NCBI RefSeq assembly: GCF_002214565.1
Contig: NZ_CP015106.1
Span: 1,116,001 to 1,180,000 of the forward strand
Reading direction: 5' to 3'
Length of the DNA: 64,000 nt
Source: Thermococcus radiotolerans
Lineage (GTDB): Archaea; Methanobacteriota_B; Thermococci; Thermococcales; Thermococcaceae
The first letter of the stretch is position 1. Each line of letters starts with the position of its first letter. Position numbers and translations under genes: made by a program. Positions 26,706 through 35,692 of this stretch are shown here, piece by piece. The notes under the pieces were generated by a model. It searched no databases. It was given only the letters and a program-made list of their open reading frames with translations, and was not told where the DNA came from.

Positions 26706-27643
26706 CAGAAGTCCCCCCTGGGCTTTTTCATCATCCTCTCAAACTTGAGAACCTTGAGCGTCACGAAGCCGCCGAGGATTCCGATTATGGAGAGTATGAC
26801 GGCCGCTGCAGCGGCCAATCCCTGGTCCTGTTCTCCCCTGCCGAAGGCCGTGTTGAAGACGTAGAGCGCCAGGGTTGTTCCGTAGTCCCTGTTGACGAGG
26901 TCCCACTGGACGAGCAGGAAGAGGTGAGGATAGGTCGTCAGCAGGCTGAGGAACTGCCATGTCAGGACGTAGAGGAGGTGCCATTTAATCATCGGAATCA
27001 GAATCCGCCTCGATATCTGCCAGGATGAGGCACCATCGACCCTCGCGGCTATGACGAGTTCCTTGGGTATCTGATTCAAGGCCGAGGTGAAGACTATCAT
27101 TCCGAAACTTACACCGACCAGGCCGTTAACGAAGATTATCACGCTCCACGCCCCCCAGGGCGTTACCTGGCCCCAGGGGATGGGCTGCGAGATGAAGCCG
27201 AGACTCATGAGGATCGAGTTCAGGGTTCCGATTTCACTCCCGTGGAAGAAGTAGTACCAGACGAGGCTGTAAACCGCTATCGGAGACATCCTGGGAAGGA
27301 GCCACAGGAGCCTGTAGGAAGATGCCGGCCTCTCGTTGATGAAGAAGGTCGCGAGAGCCAGCGCAAGGCCGCCGAAGACGTTTATCACGAGAGTTATTCC
27401 AACGAACACGAGGGTGGTCATGATTACGGCCTTAAACGTCGGGTCGTGCTGGAACATGTAGAAGAGCCTCTCGTAGTTGTAGAGGCCTACGAACTCGGTA
27501 AGATATCTCTCAACGTTCCAGTTCCTCATACGGGTCATGCTTATGTAGATGGTCATAACTAAGGGCACCAGATAGAACAGGAACACCATCAGCACCATCG
27601 GGGAAAGAAAGAAGGAAAGGTCCCTGAGCTTGCCCTTTGTCAT
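26705..27643 (-). CDS. CUT1-type sugar ABC transporter permease (MalF-like)
   Basis: The 312-aa protein has six or more membrane helices and the EAA loop IAARVDGASSWQISRRILIP near residue 200. GGTGATGCC precedes the ATG. It is encoded 9 bp after the binding-protein gene and overlaps the MalG-like gene. Confidence 0.92.
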   Translation of the reverse strand: MTKGKLRDLSFFLSPMVLMVFLFYLVPLVMTIYISMTRMRNWNVERYLTEFVGLYNYERLFYMFQHDPTFKAVIMTTLVFVGITLVINVFGGLALALATFFINERPASSYRLLWLLPRMSPIAVYSLVWYYFFHGSEIGTLNSILMSLGFISQPIPWGQVTPWGAWSVIIFVNGLVGVSFGMIVFTSALNQIPKELVIAARVDGASSWQISRRILIPMIKWHLLYVLTWQFLSLLTTYPHLFLLVQWDLVNRDYGTTLALYVFNTAFGRGEQDQGLAAAAAVILSIIGILGGFVTLKVLKFERMMKKPRGDF

Positions 27644-27652
27644 GGCATCACC

Positions 27653-29287
27653 TCATCCCTGCGGGAACTTCCAGTCCTTGGGTATCTCACCCTGTATCTC
27701 GACGTTCTGGGCGAGCTCCGGGTCTGCCTGGACCTTCTGGACGATGTATTTGACCGCCTCCTCCGGGGTCATCTCGCCCCTCAGAACCTTGTCAACGGCC
27801 TCCTTGAAGATGTCCGCGAGCGCTGGGTACTTCGGGTGGGCTGGAGCGAGGTGGGTGTATTCGAGCATGTAGCTGACGTCCGCCAGGAACTGGGCGTTTA
27901 TCGGGTTGACGGTCGCTTGGACTATGTCCCCGATGTTGCTCTTCACCTCATCGCTCAGGTCGAGGTTGAGCGCTTTGAGGCCGTTGAGCCACTTCTCGTC
28001 CTTGATCAGCTTTGCCGCATCTTTTCTCACGGGCAGGTGGGCGGATATGACGCTGTGTATGGCGTTTATGTCCGGGTCGCTGGCCTTGATGAGCATCAGG
28101 AAGGCAAGCTTGTGGTAGATGTCTTTGAGCTCGTCGTACTTCGGGTTCAGCTGGCCCGCCTTGGAGTTTATCATCCAGACGAAGGGCTGGCTGAGGGTTA
28201 CCGGCTCCTTACCCTTCTCTCCGGCGGGGAAGAGGGTGTAGCAGAACCAGTCCCTCACCTCCTCAGGCTTCAGGCCCCTCGGTGTTCCCTCCTTGGCGTA
28301 GTACTGCTTGGTCTGCCACTCGGTCCAGTACCAGGTTCCGCCTATGTCGAAGAGCGTCCTGCCCTCGACGACCGTCGGGTGTATCTGCTTGGCCCAGTCC
28401 CAGCTCATTATGTCCCCCGGGAGCAGGCCATCGCGGGCAAACTTCCACTCAACGTAGAGCCACTTGTAGACCGCAGGAACGTCGACGACGAGCTTTCCGG
28501 TGTTCGGGTCGTAGAGCTTTCCGCCGAAGGCGAAGATGAACTGTATCAGATCGGGGTGGGCCGAACCCTTCCTGTGGATGAGGCCCCACTCGGCGGCGCC
28601 TTCATCCTTGGCCTTCTTGGCCCAGTAGTAGACGTCGCTCCAGGTGAACTCGCCGTTCTTCACCTTCTCATCGAGGCCGTTGAGGTCGAAACCTATCTTC
28701 TGAGCCACGTCCTTCCTTATGTAGAGCGGCCTCGCCTCGGTGTCCTGAGGCAGGCCGTAGAGTTTTCCGTTGTACTTGGAAGCCTCGATGAGGGACGGAT
28801 AGAAGTCGTCGATAACGCTCTGATAGGCCTTGGCGTAGTCGGTTATGTCGAGTATGTAGCCCTCGTCAGCCAGCGTTGGCAGGAAGGCGTAGCTGTTCAC
28901 GAAGAAGTCTCCGGCCTGCCCGAGGGGCTGCTTGCTGAGGTACTCCTTGTAGGCATCCTGGAAGGAGGCGACGTAGTGGGTCTCGGTTACGACGATCTTG
29001 ACGTTGATTCCGTTGTCGGCCCAGATTTTGTTTATCCTCCTCGCGGCCTCCACTATTCCGTAAACCCTCATGACGCTGTTCGGATCGCCGGAACCCCAGG
29101 CAGAGAACTTGACCTCTTTAACACCGTTCTGCTCCAGAACCTTTCCTATCTCCACAACGTCCTTGGTGAAGTCGCCCGTAAGCTGAACCTCGGCCTGAGA
29201 AGTCTTCGCTTCCTCGCCGCCTATGCAGCCGCTGGCGACCACTCCGAAAATCACCAGTGCAACCAGCCAGAGTGCCGCGGCCCTCAT
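27653..29287 (-). CDS. CUT1-type sugar ABC transporter substrate-binding lipoprotein
   Basis: The 544-aa protein starts with a lipoprotein signal (MRAAALWLVALVIFGVV then ASGCIGG), followed by a type I extracellular solute-binding fold. That fold has the YGLPQDTEARPLYIRKDVA hinge region and the DIGGTWYW and FSWVINSK-like late motif (here QPFVWMINSKAG). It should bind an oligosaccharide or related solute outside the cell and deliver it to the permeases. Sequence does not tell the ligand. GGAGGGTGG lies 6 nt before ATG 29287. A TATA element (TTTATAAAT, about 29389-29397 on this strand) gives a leader of about 75 nt. Confidence 0.92.
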   Translation of the reverse strand: MRAAALWLVALVIFGVVASGCIGGEEAKTSQAEVQLTGDFTKDVVEIGKVLEQNGVKEVKFSAWGSGDPNSVMRVYGIVEAARRINKIWADNGINVKIVVTETHYVASFQDAYKEYLSKQPLGQAGDFFVNSYAFLPTLADEGYILDITDYAKAYQSVIDDFYPSLIEASKYNGKLYGLPQDTEARPLYIRKDVAQKIGFDLNGLDEKVKNGEFTWSDVYYWAKKAKDEGAAEWGLIHRKGSAHPDLIQFIFAFGGKLYDPNTGKLVVDVPAVYKWLYVEWKFARDGLLPGDIMSWDWAKQIHPTVVEGRTLFDIGGTWYWTEWQTKQYYAKEGTPRGLKPEEVRDWFCYTLFPAGEKGKEPVTLSQPFVWMINSKAGQLNPKYDELKDIYHKLAFLMLIKASDPDINAIHSVISAHLPVRKDAAKLIKDEKWLNGLKALNLDLSDEVKSNIGDIVQATVNPINAQFLADVSYMLEYTHLAPAHPKYPALADIFKEAVDKVLRGEMTPEEAVKYIVQKVQADPELAQNVEIQGEIPKDWKFPQG

Positions 29288-29498
29288 GGCTACCACCCTC
29301 CAAAGTTTTCAAAAGCGAGCCCAAAAAGGCCCGGAGGGAGTTATTTTAGAAAGCGCGCAAGTGCTATCTTTTATTCAGGTTTTGTTATTTATAAAATTTT
29401 TGGACGGCCCTCTGTGAGCGGTATTCAGGCAAACGAGTACGGAGAGAATGTTCAAAAATTCATAAAATCGTTTTTTCACCAAAAACTATTTAACTGCT

Positions 29499-29512
29499 GT
29501 AAAATAATTTAC
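29499..29512. promoter_or_regulatory. Candidate Phr/heat-response operator of the inositol-phosphate synthase gene
   Basis: GTAAA-ATAA-TTTAC is a perfect palindrome with 5-bp arms between the TATA-like CTATTTAAC (about 29486-29494) and the expected start near 29514. Its GTAA/TTAC arms resemble the site in front of phr at 8815-8829. The Pyrococcus orthologue of the downstream gene is a known Phr target. Confidence 0.4.
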
Positions 29513-29535
29513 CGCAAGTAAAGGAGGTGGATGGA

Positions 29536-30684
29536 ATGGTTGAGGTTGTCATACTCGGACAGGGCTACGTTGCCAGCATCTTTGCGAGCGGTCTGGAGAA
29601 GATAAAGGCCGGAAAGATGGAGCCCTACGGCGTTCCCCTCGCCGACGAGCTTCCGATTAAAATCAGGGAGATAGAGATAGTCGGCTCCTACGATGTCGAT
29701 GCGGGCAAGGTTGGAAAGGACCTCCACGAGGTCGTCAAAGCCTACGATCCAGAGGCGCCGGAGAGCCTCAAGGGCATCACCGTCAGGAAGGGAATCCACC
29801 TGAGGAGCCTCAGGAACCTTCCGCTCGAGGCCACCGGCCTCGAAGACGAGATGACCCTCAAGGAGGCCGTCGAGCACCTTGTGAACGAGTGGAAGGAACT
29901 CGGCGCAGAGGTCTTCATAAACGTCTGCACCACCGAGGCGTTCCAGCCCTTCGGAAGCAGGGAGGAGCTTGAGAAGGCCATCGAGGAGGACAACAGGGAC
30001 AGGCTCACCGCCACCCAGGTCTACGCCTATGCCATAGCCCAGTACGCCAAGGAGGTTGGCGGTGCCGCGTTCGTGAACGCTATTCCGACCCTCATAGCCA
30101 ACGACCCGGCGTTCGTCGAGCTTGCAAAGGAGAGCAACATGGCCATTTTCGGCGACGACGGAGCCACCGGAGCCACCCCGCTCACGGCCGACATACTCAG
30201 CCACCTCGCCCAGAGGAACCGCTACGTCCTCGACATAGCCCAGTTCAACATCGGCGGAAACAACGACTTCCTTGCCCTCACCGACAAGGAGAGGAACAAG
30301 AGCAAGGAGTTCACCAAGAGCTCGGTCGTCAAGGAGCTCCTCGGCTACGACGCGCCGCACTACATCAAGCCCACCGGCTTCCTCGAGCCGCTCGGCGACA
30401 AGAAGTTCATAGCCATGCACATCGAGTACGTCAGCTTCAACGGTGCCCACGACGAGCTCGTCATCACCGGCAGGATAAACGACAGTCCAGCTTTAGCGGG
30501 CCTGCTCGTCGACCTCGCGAGGCTCGGAAAGATAGCGATTGAGAAGAAGGCCTTCGGAACCGTCTACGAGGTCAACGCCTTCTACATGAAGAACCCGGGA
30601 CCGAAGGACAGGCCGAACATTCCGCGCATCATCGCCCACGAGAAGATGAGAATGTGGGCCGGTCTGGAGCCGCGCTGGTTCTGA
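29536..30684 (+). CDS. ino1: myo-Inositol-1-phosphate synthase
   Basis: The 382-aa protein has the NAD-binding start VEVVILGQGYVASIF, the family's VFINVCTTEAFQPFG and ANDPAFVELAKESN, and the catalytic-domain GDDGATGATPLTADILSH and NIGGNNDFLAL. It converts glucose-6-phosphate to inositol-1-phosphate, the first step of DIP synthesis. GGAGGTGG (29523-29530) sets ATG 29536 as start; GTG 29527 lies in that site. The promoter carries a palindrome that may bind Phr. It works with the IPCT/DIPPS enzyme at 23454. Confidence 0.95.
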   Translation: MVEVVILGQGYVASIFASGLEKIKAGKMEPYGVPLADELPIKIREIEIVGSYDVDAGKVGKDLHEVVKAYDPEAPESLKGITVRKGIHLRSLRNLPLEATGLEDEMTLKEAVEHLVNEWKELGAEVFINVCTTEAFQPFGSREELEKAIEEDNRDRLTATQVYAYAIAQYAKEVGGAAFVNAIPTLIANDPAFVELAKESNMAIFGDDGATGATPLTADILSHLAQRNRYVLDIAQFNIGGNNDFLALTDKERNKSKEFTKSSVVKELLGYDAPHYIKPTGFLEPLGDKKFIAMHIEYVSFNGAHDELVITGRINDSPALAGLLVDLARLGKIAIEKKAFGTVYEVNAFYMKNPGPKDRPNIPRIIAHEKMRMWAGLEPRWF

Positions 30685-30735
30685 TTCTCTAAAACTTTTT
30701 AATCCCCTTGCCCTATTTTTCTCGGAGGGAAGCCG

Positions 30736-31338
30736 ATGAGCTGGAAGAGGGGAGCCTATCCTGAATTCACGCTTGAGGATGCCGTTGCGGTTCTTTTCAT
30801 GCTCCAGAACCCGACGGGGAGAAAGGCGATATCAGAGGTTCTTGACCTCGGCGAGGGAAGCGTTAGAACGCTTTTGAAGAAGCTTGCCGCCCTCGAGGTC
30901 ATAAGCTCCACCCAGCGCGGACACTCGCTCAACGAGAGGGGAATGGAGCTCCTCGAGGAAATTTCCAAGCATTTCTCCGAGGTCCACCGTATCGGCGAGG
31001 TCGAGGGCTATCCAGCCTGCGCACTAACGGTGAAAGGGGCTGGGGAGTTCAAAAGCATCGAGCTCCGCGATGAGGCCATAAGGTTCTTCGCGAAGGGGGC
31101 CATGATTCTCGTCGTGAGGGACGGGGAACCAGTCTTTCCGGAGGACGGAAGGCCGCTGAGCGAGACGATGCCCGAGCTCGCGGGGAAGATTAAGGAAGCG
31201 TTCAAGCTGAACGACGGCGACCTCGTCGTGGTAACTTGGGCGGAGAAGGAAGCCGATGCCATGAAGAGCGCCTACCACGTCGCCCTGACGCTCAAAGGCG
31301 ATGGGCTACCTGAGGAGATAAAGTCCCTCGTGAGGTGA
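30736..31338 (+). CDS. Winged-helix DUF4443-type transcriptional regulator
   Basis: The 200-aa protein has an N-terminal winged helix (RKAISEVLDLGEGSVRTLLKKL, about residues 27-50) and a C-terminal DUF4443-like domain with FFAKGAMILVVRDGEPVFPE, perhaps a ligand-binding part. It lies 4 bp upstream of pyrF, so it may respond to a pyrimidine or related metabolite. That link is inference from operon position. A TATA-like CTTTTTAATC lies near 30694. Confidence 0.72.
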   Translation: MSWKRGAYPEFTLEDAVAVLFMLQNPTGRKAISEVLDLGEGSVRTLLKKLAALEVISSTQRGHSLNERGMELLEEISKHFSEVHRIGEVEGYPACALTVKGAGEFKSIELRDEAIRFFAKGAMILVVRDGEPVFPEDGRPLSETMPELAGKIKEAFKLNDGDLVVVTWAEKEADAMKSAYHVALTLKGDGLPEEIKSLVR

Positions 31339-31342
31339 AGGC

Positions 31343-31975
31343 ATGAGGAAGCTTATTCTCGCACTCGACGTGTACGACCGGGAAAGGGCGCTTGAGATAG
31401 CCGAGTGCACGGCGGAATACCTGTGGGCGGTGAAGGTGAACTGGCCCCTGATAATAGGCTCGGGACTAAATATCATCACCGAGCTCAAGCAGGTTACGGG
31501 ACTGCCTATAATAGCCGACCTCAAGCTAGCGGACATACCAAATACCAACAGGCTGATAGCGGGTAAGGTTTTCGAGGCCGGGGCAGACTACATCATAGCC
31601 CACGGCTTCGTTGGGAAGGACAGCGTTGAGGCCGTTATGGAACTTGGAAAGACCATAATCGTCGTCGAGATGAGTCATCCCGGAGCGAGTGAGTTCATCC
31701 AGCCGGTGACTGATAGGCTGATCGAGCTGGCCAACGAGCTCGAGCCCTTTGGAATCATAGCGCCCGCCACGAGGCCGGAGCGCGTTTCGTACATACGCTC
31801 GAAGCTGAAGCCGGGAATCAAAATCCTGACCCCAGGGGTTGGCGCCCAAGGCGGTAGGGCGGGGGAGGTTTTAAAGGCCGGTGCCGACTACGTCATAGTG
31901 GGGCGCTCGATATACGCGAGTGAAAATCCGAGGGAAGCCGCGAGGAGGCTTCACGAGGAGATAGCGGGGGTGTGA
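31343..31975 (+). CDS. pyrF: Orotidine-5'-phosphate decarboxylase
   Basis: The 210-aa TIM-barrel enzyme has the active-site signature IIADLKLADIPNTN (catalytic Asp-x-Lys-xx-Asp) near residue 58 and the phosphate-binding GVGAQGGRAGEVLKAGADYV and VGRSIY. It makes UMP, the last step of de novo pyrimidine synthesis. It sits between a winged-helix regulator and a PUA-domain protein in one operon. Confidence 0.96.
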   Translation: MRKLILALDVYDRERALEIAECTAEYLWAVKVNWPLIIGSGLNIITELKQVTGLPIIADLKLADIPNTNRLIAGKVFEAGADYIIAHGFVGKDSVEAVMELGKTIIVVEMSHPGASEFIQPVTDRLIELANELEPFGIIAPATRPERVSYIRSKLKPGIKILTPGVGAQGGRAGEVLKAGADYVIVGRSIYASENPREAARRLHEEIAGV

Positions 31976-31977
31976 GG

Positions 31978-32496
31978 ATGGAGCTGAAGGTCAAGCATCC
32001 GCTCAGCAAGAAGGAGATCAAGGAGATAATCCGCGAGATGGGCGAAATCTTCGGTGAGGAGATAGCGGGCAAAATGCTCAACAAAAAGGACCGCGTCGAG
32101 GTTGCCGAGTTTGACAAGACGACGGATATACTCCTCGTTAACGGCAGACCCTTCTTCATAAGGAGGAAGGGACTGATATTCCCCCTCGTCATAGCTCTTT
32201 ACGAGCTCTCCAACGAGGAGGACCTGAGGAAGTGGCCGAGGCGCGTCGTGGTCGATGCGGGCGCGGTGCCGTTCATAATCAAGGGCGCCGACGTCATGGC
32301 GGCCGGAATAACCGACGCGGATGAAGGCATAAAGGAGGGTGACTTCGTCTTCGTGGTCGAGGAAGACTACGGAAGGCCCCTGGCGATAGGCATCGCCCTG
32401 ATGGACGGTAAGGCCATGAAGGAGAAGCCCAAGGGCAAGGCGGTGAAGAACATCCATCACGCCAAGGACAGAATCTGGGAACTGACGGTGGGCTGA
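31978..32496 (+). CDS. PUA-domain RNA-binding protein (MCT-1/DUF1947-like)
   Basis: The 172-aa protein has an N-terminal pre-PUA-like domain (about 1-80) and a C-terminal PUA domain ([20 protein letters not shown], then [16 protein letters not shown]). Such proteins resemble eukaryotic MCT-1 and the N-terminal part of eIF2D, and bind tRNA or ribosomes. The exact function in archaea is unknown. The ATG at 31978 has GGGGGTG upstream; GTG 31972 is less likely. Co-transcribed with pyrF and ribL. Confidence 0.85.
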   Translation: MELKVKHPLSKKEIKEIIREMGEIFGEEIAGKMLNKKDRVEVAEFDKTTDILLVNGRPFFIRRKGLIFPLVIALYELSNEEDLRKWPRRVVVDAGAVPFIIKGADVMAAGITDADEGIKEGDFVFVVEEDYGRPLAIGIALMDGKAMKEKPKGKAVKNIHHAKDRIWELTVG

Positions 32497-32497
32497 G

Positions 32498-32956
32498 ATG
32501 AGCGGAACAGAGGAGGGAAGGAGGAAAATCCGCGTTCTCGTCGGCGGGGTTTTTGACATCCTTCACGTCGGCCACATTCACTTCCTCAGCCAGGCCAAGG
32601 CCCTGGGGGATGAGCTGATAGTGATAGTCGCCCACGATGAGACCGTCAGAAGGCAGAAGCGCAGAGAACCTGTGAACAGTGCGGAGGACAGGGCCGAGCT
32701 ACTCAGGGCACTCGCGGTCGTGGACGAGGTCTACATAGGCTCTCCCGGGGGGATAGACTACGAGCTGGTGAAACGGATAAACCCGGACATCGTTGCGATA
32801 GGGCCAGATCAGGCCTTCAGCTGCGAGCGCCTCAAGGAGGAGCTAAGGAAGCACGGAATAGAGGCCAACGTGATAAGGATACCCTACCTCTACAAGAGCG
32901 ACAGGGCGAAGACCAGCAAGATAATCCAGAGGATAATAGAAACGTACTGCGATTGA
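32498..32956 (+). CDS. ribL: FAD synthetase (archaeal cytidylyltransferase-like)
   Basis: The 152-aa protein has the nucleotidyltransferase start [18 protein letters not shown] (the HxGH motif) and the C-terminal [15 protein letters not shown], where the family's substrate-binding loop lies. Archaeal RibL adenylates FMN to FAD. Glycerol-3-phosphate cytidylyltransferase relatives share the fold, but the length and the DILHVGH version fit RibL. It starts 1 bp after the PUA gene stop. Confidence 0.85.
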   Translation: MSGTEEGRRKIRVLVGGVFDILHVGHIHFLSQAKALGDELIVIVAHDETVRRQKRREPVNSAEDRAELLRALAVVDEVYIGSPGGIDYELVKRINPDIVAIGPDQAFSCERLKEELRKHGIEANVIRIPYLYKSDRAKTSKIIQRIIETYCD

Positions 32957-33044
32957 TTTTAACCCTGATTTTAAGCCGCCCGCGGGAGTTGGGGCCTGAT
33001 TTTAGCGGATGATTCAAACGGTGAATTGAGCGTCTGGATTAACG

Positions 33045-33380
33045 TTAGAGTTTGAATCTCCCCATGTACTCCCGCAGGAACTCCGGATCCTCTCTTTTCA
33101 CAGCACTCATCAGCTCATCGAACTTCTTCTCCCCTAATGCGAGCTTCAGGTAGTAGTAGAGGTTGAGGGCATCCTCGACGATGATGCTCTGCCTTCTGCC
33201 CTCCTCGCCGTAGAGCTCAATGAGCTTCCTGTTCATGTCGAGGCTGACGTAAAGGGTCTTCTGCTTCTTTTCCTTCTTCATGTCCTTGGACTTGGCCTTC
33301 CGGTCCTTTTTGGGCCTGGACGGCCGGGTGAGCTCGTTAACGGAGCCGTCAAAAAGCTTGGGGATTTTATCCTTCGACAA
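33045..33380 (-). CDS. Small ribbon-helix-helix-like partner of ParA
   Basis: The 111-aa protein has a basic Lys-rich N-terminal region (residues about 15-40) and a region resembling a ribbon-helix-helix: KTLYVSLDMNRKLIELYGEE, then SIIVEDALNLYYYLKLAL. It could be the DNA-binding partner of the ParA ATPase encoded just upstream, replacing ParB. The start is TTG 33380, 6 nt after GAGGTGG; TTG 33386 is an alternative. It overlaps the parA gene end by 14 bp, which implies co-translation. The RHH call is tentative. Confidence 0.65.
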   Translation of the reverse strand: MSKDKIPKLFDGSVNELTRPSRPKKDRKAKSKDMKKEKKQKTLYVSLDMNRKLIELYGEEGRRQSIIVEDALNLYYYLKLALGEKKFDELMSAVKREDPEFLREYMGRFKL

Positions 33381-34137
33381 TTTCAACCACCTCTCTCGCG
33401 AGTTTTAGAAGGGCCTTGGAGGCTCTACCATCCCCGTCGAATTCAAATATGCTCATTCCCTGGCTCTGGGCCTTCTCAAGGGCTATTGCCTTCGGAATCG
33501 TAGTCAGTATCGGGGCGTCCGGATAGGTTGCCTTGAGCTCCCTGAGGCGCATCTTCGGAACCTTCGTCTGGCGGGTGAACTTGTTGGGAACGAGGCCGAG
33601 CAGCTTCAGATTCTCGTTGGTCTCCTCGCGGATCATGCGCATGAGGTTGAACATGAGCTGCATACCTATGACGCCGAAGTAGCTCAGCTCGAGGGGTATG
33701 AGAACGTAGTCCGAAGCGGTGAGCGAGTTGACCAGAAAGATGCCCATGCTGGGCGGGTTGTCTATGAGAACGTAGTCATAGTCGGGCAGTATGGGTGTTA
33801 GAGCCTTCTCCAGGCGCCTCTCACGGTTGTAAGCGTTGATAATCTCTATCTCCCTGGCGGAGAGGTTCAGGTGACTTGGAATGAGATGAAGATTCCTCCG
33901 CACCTCGACGATGGTGTCCTCGATGTCGCTCTCCCTGGTCATCAGCGTTCCCACGTTGCTGTCCCCGTACTGGAGGACGTCCATGCCTATCAATCCAAAG
34001 GTTAGATTGAACTGCGGGTCTATGTCAACGAGAAGAACCCTCTTGCCCATCCCAGCCAAGGCATGGCCAAGGTTCATGGTCAGAGTGGTCTTCCCAACCC
34101 CGCCCTTCTGATTGGCTATGCTGATCACGACGGCCAC
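33367..34137 (-). CDS. parA: ParA-type chromosome-segregation ATPase
   Basis: The 256-aa protein starts MAVVISIANQKGGVGKTTLT with the deviant Walker A (KGGVGKTT), then has VLLVDIDPQFNLT (A') and YDYVLIDNPPSMG (Walker B). ParA ATPases dimerise on ATP and bind DNA non-specifically. GTG 34137 is taken as start because AGGTGA is 5 nt upstream; the longer frame includes the ribosome binding site. It lies between ftsZ (30-bp gap) and the small RHH-like gene. Confidence 0.92.
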   Translation of the reverse strand: MAVVISIANQKGGVGKTTLTMNLGHALAGMGKRVLLVDIDPQFNLTFGLIGMDVLQYGDSNVGTLMTRESDIEDTIVEVRRNLHLIPSHLNLSAREIEIINAYNRERRLEKALTPILPDYDYVLIDNPPSMGIFLVNSLTASDYVLIPLELSYFGVIGMQLMFNLMRMIREETNENLKLLGLVPNKFTRQTKVPKMRLRELKATYPDAPILTTIPKAIALEKAQSQGMSIFEFDGDGRASKALLKLAREVVEIVEG

Positions 34138-34167
34138 TGGAATCACCTGCCAAAGGTAAAGAAAGGG

Positions 34168-35412
34168 TCAGGTGATGTCGATGAAGTCCTCAAGAACCCT
34201 CTTGGCGTAGGCCGGGAGTTCCTTCTTCTCCTTCTTGGATATCGTCGTGAATATCTTGTCGAAGCCGTTGTCCTCGGACTTGAAGGGCTTGACCGGCTCG
34301 GGGGCTATGATGTTCTCCTTGAAGGAGGAGCCAACGCGGAGGGCGTGCTCTCCGCCCAGGATGTGCGGGCTTTTAACGCCGGTCATGATGACCATTGCCC
34401 TGACGACCTTGCCCATGTCCTCGTCTATCCTTGCACCCCACTTGATTTCGCTCTTCTCGCCGAGCTTCTCGTAGACGATGTTCATGGCGTCGTTTATCTC
34501 TCCGAGGCTCACATCCGGTCCGACGGTGAAGTGAACCAGAGCCCTGTCGCCGCTGCCGTACTCGACCTCGAGCATCTTGTTCTCGAGCGCGTTCTTGACG
34601 GCATCAACCGCCCTGTTGCTGGAGTCGCTCTCGCCGATTCCTATCAGAGCGGCACCGCCGTTGTGCATAACGCTGTAAACGTCGGCGAAGTCGATGTTCA
34701 CCATGGACGGGAGCTTTATGGTCTCGGTAATGCCCTTGACCATCCTGGCGATTATCTCGTCCGCGAAGCGGAAGGCCGCGTTTATCGGGAGCTTCGGAAC
34801 GAGCTTGAGGAGCTTGTCGTTCTCGATGATGATGACCGTGTCGGAGTAGTACATGAGGGCCTTTATTCCAGCCTTGGCCTTCTCAATCCTTATCTTACCC
34901 TCGTTCTTGAACGGGTACGTTACAACGCTGACGACGAGCGGTTCCCTAAACCTTCCGTTGTGCCTGGCACGCTCCTTTATGACCTTGGCAACAACTGGAG
35001 CAGCGCCCGTACCGGTGCCGTTACCCATACCAGCGGTTATGAACACAAGATCGGCGTCACCGATGGTTTCGGCAATCTCATGGGCGCTCGCCTCGGCGGC
35101 GCGGTAGCCTATCTCGGGGTTTCCGCCCGAACCCTTGCCCTGCGTTATCTCCTTGCCGAGGAGAAGCTTTCTATGAGCTTTCGTCCTGGCAAGGTGCTGG
35201 GCGTCGGTGTTCATGGCTATGAGCTCCGCGCCCTGAACGCCAAGCTCGTAGAGCCTGGTTATCGTGTTGTTTCCAGAACCGCCCACGCCGACTATGACGA
35301 TCCTTATCAGATCCTCAAGGTTCTCGTCGGAGAATCTGTCGAACTTCGCTGTCCTGGGCTCGTCGTCCAAGTCGAGTTTTATTCCGGCTTGTTCCAGGAG
35401 TTTAAATACCAT
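34168..35412 (-). CDS. ftsZ: Cell-division GTPase FtsZ
   Basis: The 414-aa protein has [18 protein letters not shown], the GTP-binding G-box [12 protein letters not shown] (Asn where many FtsZs have Gly) and the T7-loop [11 protein letters not shown], whose Asp residues activate hydrolysis in the next subunit. It is therefore likely polymerisation-competent. Archaea often have two FtsZs with different duties; I cannot assign FtsZ1 or FtsZ2 with certainty. The start is ATG 35412 after GGGGGTTGGGG; the 18-codon extension covers the promoter. The upstream region repeats an 11-bp element found before the RHH gene. Confidence 0.93.
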   Translation of the reverse strand: MVFKLLEQAGIKLDLDDEPRTAKFDRFSDENLEDLIRIVIVGVGGSGNNTITRLYELGVQGAELIAMNTDAQHLARTKAHRKLLLGKEITQGKGSGGNPEIGYRAAEASAHEIAETIGDADLVFITAGMGNGTGTGAAPVVAKVIKERARHNGRFREPLVVSVVTYPFKNEGKIRIEKAKAGIKALMYYSDTVIIIENDKLLKLVPKLPINAAFRFADEIIARMVKGITETIKLPSMVNIDFADVYSVMHNGGAALIGIGESDSSNRAVDAVKNALENKMLEVEYGSGDRALVHFTVGPDVSLGEINDAMNIVYEKLGEKSEIKWGARIDEDMGKVVRAMVIMTGVKSPHILGGEHALRVGSSFKENIIAPEPVKPFKSEDNGFDKIFTTISKKEKKELPAYAKRVLEDFIDIT

Positions 35413-35449
35413 TGCCCCAACCCCCTCAATACGTCTGGTTTTCGGATGA

Positions 35450-35460
35450 TAGTGATTTAA
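35450..35460 (-). promoter_or_regulatory. Conserved promoter element of ftsZ
   Basis: TAGTGATTTAA (TTAAATCACTA on the coding strand) lies 38 nt before the ftsZ ATG. The same 11 bp lie exactly 38 nt before the RHH gene start at 35670. It includes a TATA-like TTTAAATC, so ftsZ has its own promoter inside the operon. Confidence 0.55.
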
Positions 35461-35478
35461 AGTCATGATTTTAGCGGC

Positions 35479-35670
35479 TTATTTCAGGATGTAGTCAGGC
35501 GTTGAGCGTTCCTCAGTCTCCAGCTGATAGAGCTCCTTCTTCAAAAGCTCGCGAATGGCTTCTCTGATGATTTCGCTCCTGCTGGGGTAGACGCCCTTCT
35601 TAACCAGCTGATCCATGGCGTTAATCAAGCCCTGGGGGAGCTGTACACTGATGATACGCATTTTGCTCAT
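35479..35670 (-). CDS. Ribbon-helix-helix regulator (CopG-like; CdrS-like by position)
   Basis: The 63-aa RHH protein has the beta-strand MRIISVQLPQGLINAMDQLV and helix-turn-helix YPSRSEIIREAIRELLKKEL. It is encoded directly upstream of ftsZ. In haloarchaea the RHH protein CdrS is co-transcribed with ftsZ2 and controls cell division; this gene has the same size, fold and position, so a similar role is plausible. GGTGGTG precedes the ATG by 5 nt. Confidence 0.85.
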   Translation of the reverse strand: MSKMRIISVQLPQGLINAMDQLVKKGVYPSRSEIIREAIRELLKKELYQLETEERSTPDYILK

Positions 35671-35692
35671 CCCTGCACCACCCAGTTCAGTA

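Noticed and set aside
27836-29521. 561-aa frame antisense to the sugar-binding protein
   Set aside because: It covers the binding-protein gene and its promoter; the translation is rich in Val/Leu/Glu shadows and matches nothing.
34063-35460. 465-aa frame antisense to ftsZ
   Set aside because: Shadow of the ftsZ codons; no start signal or domain.
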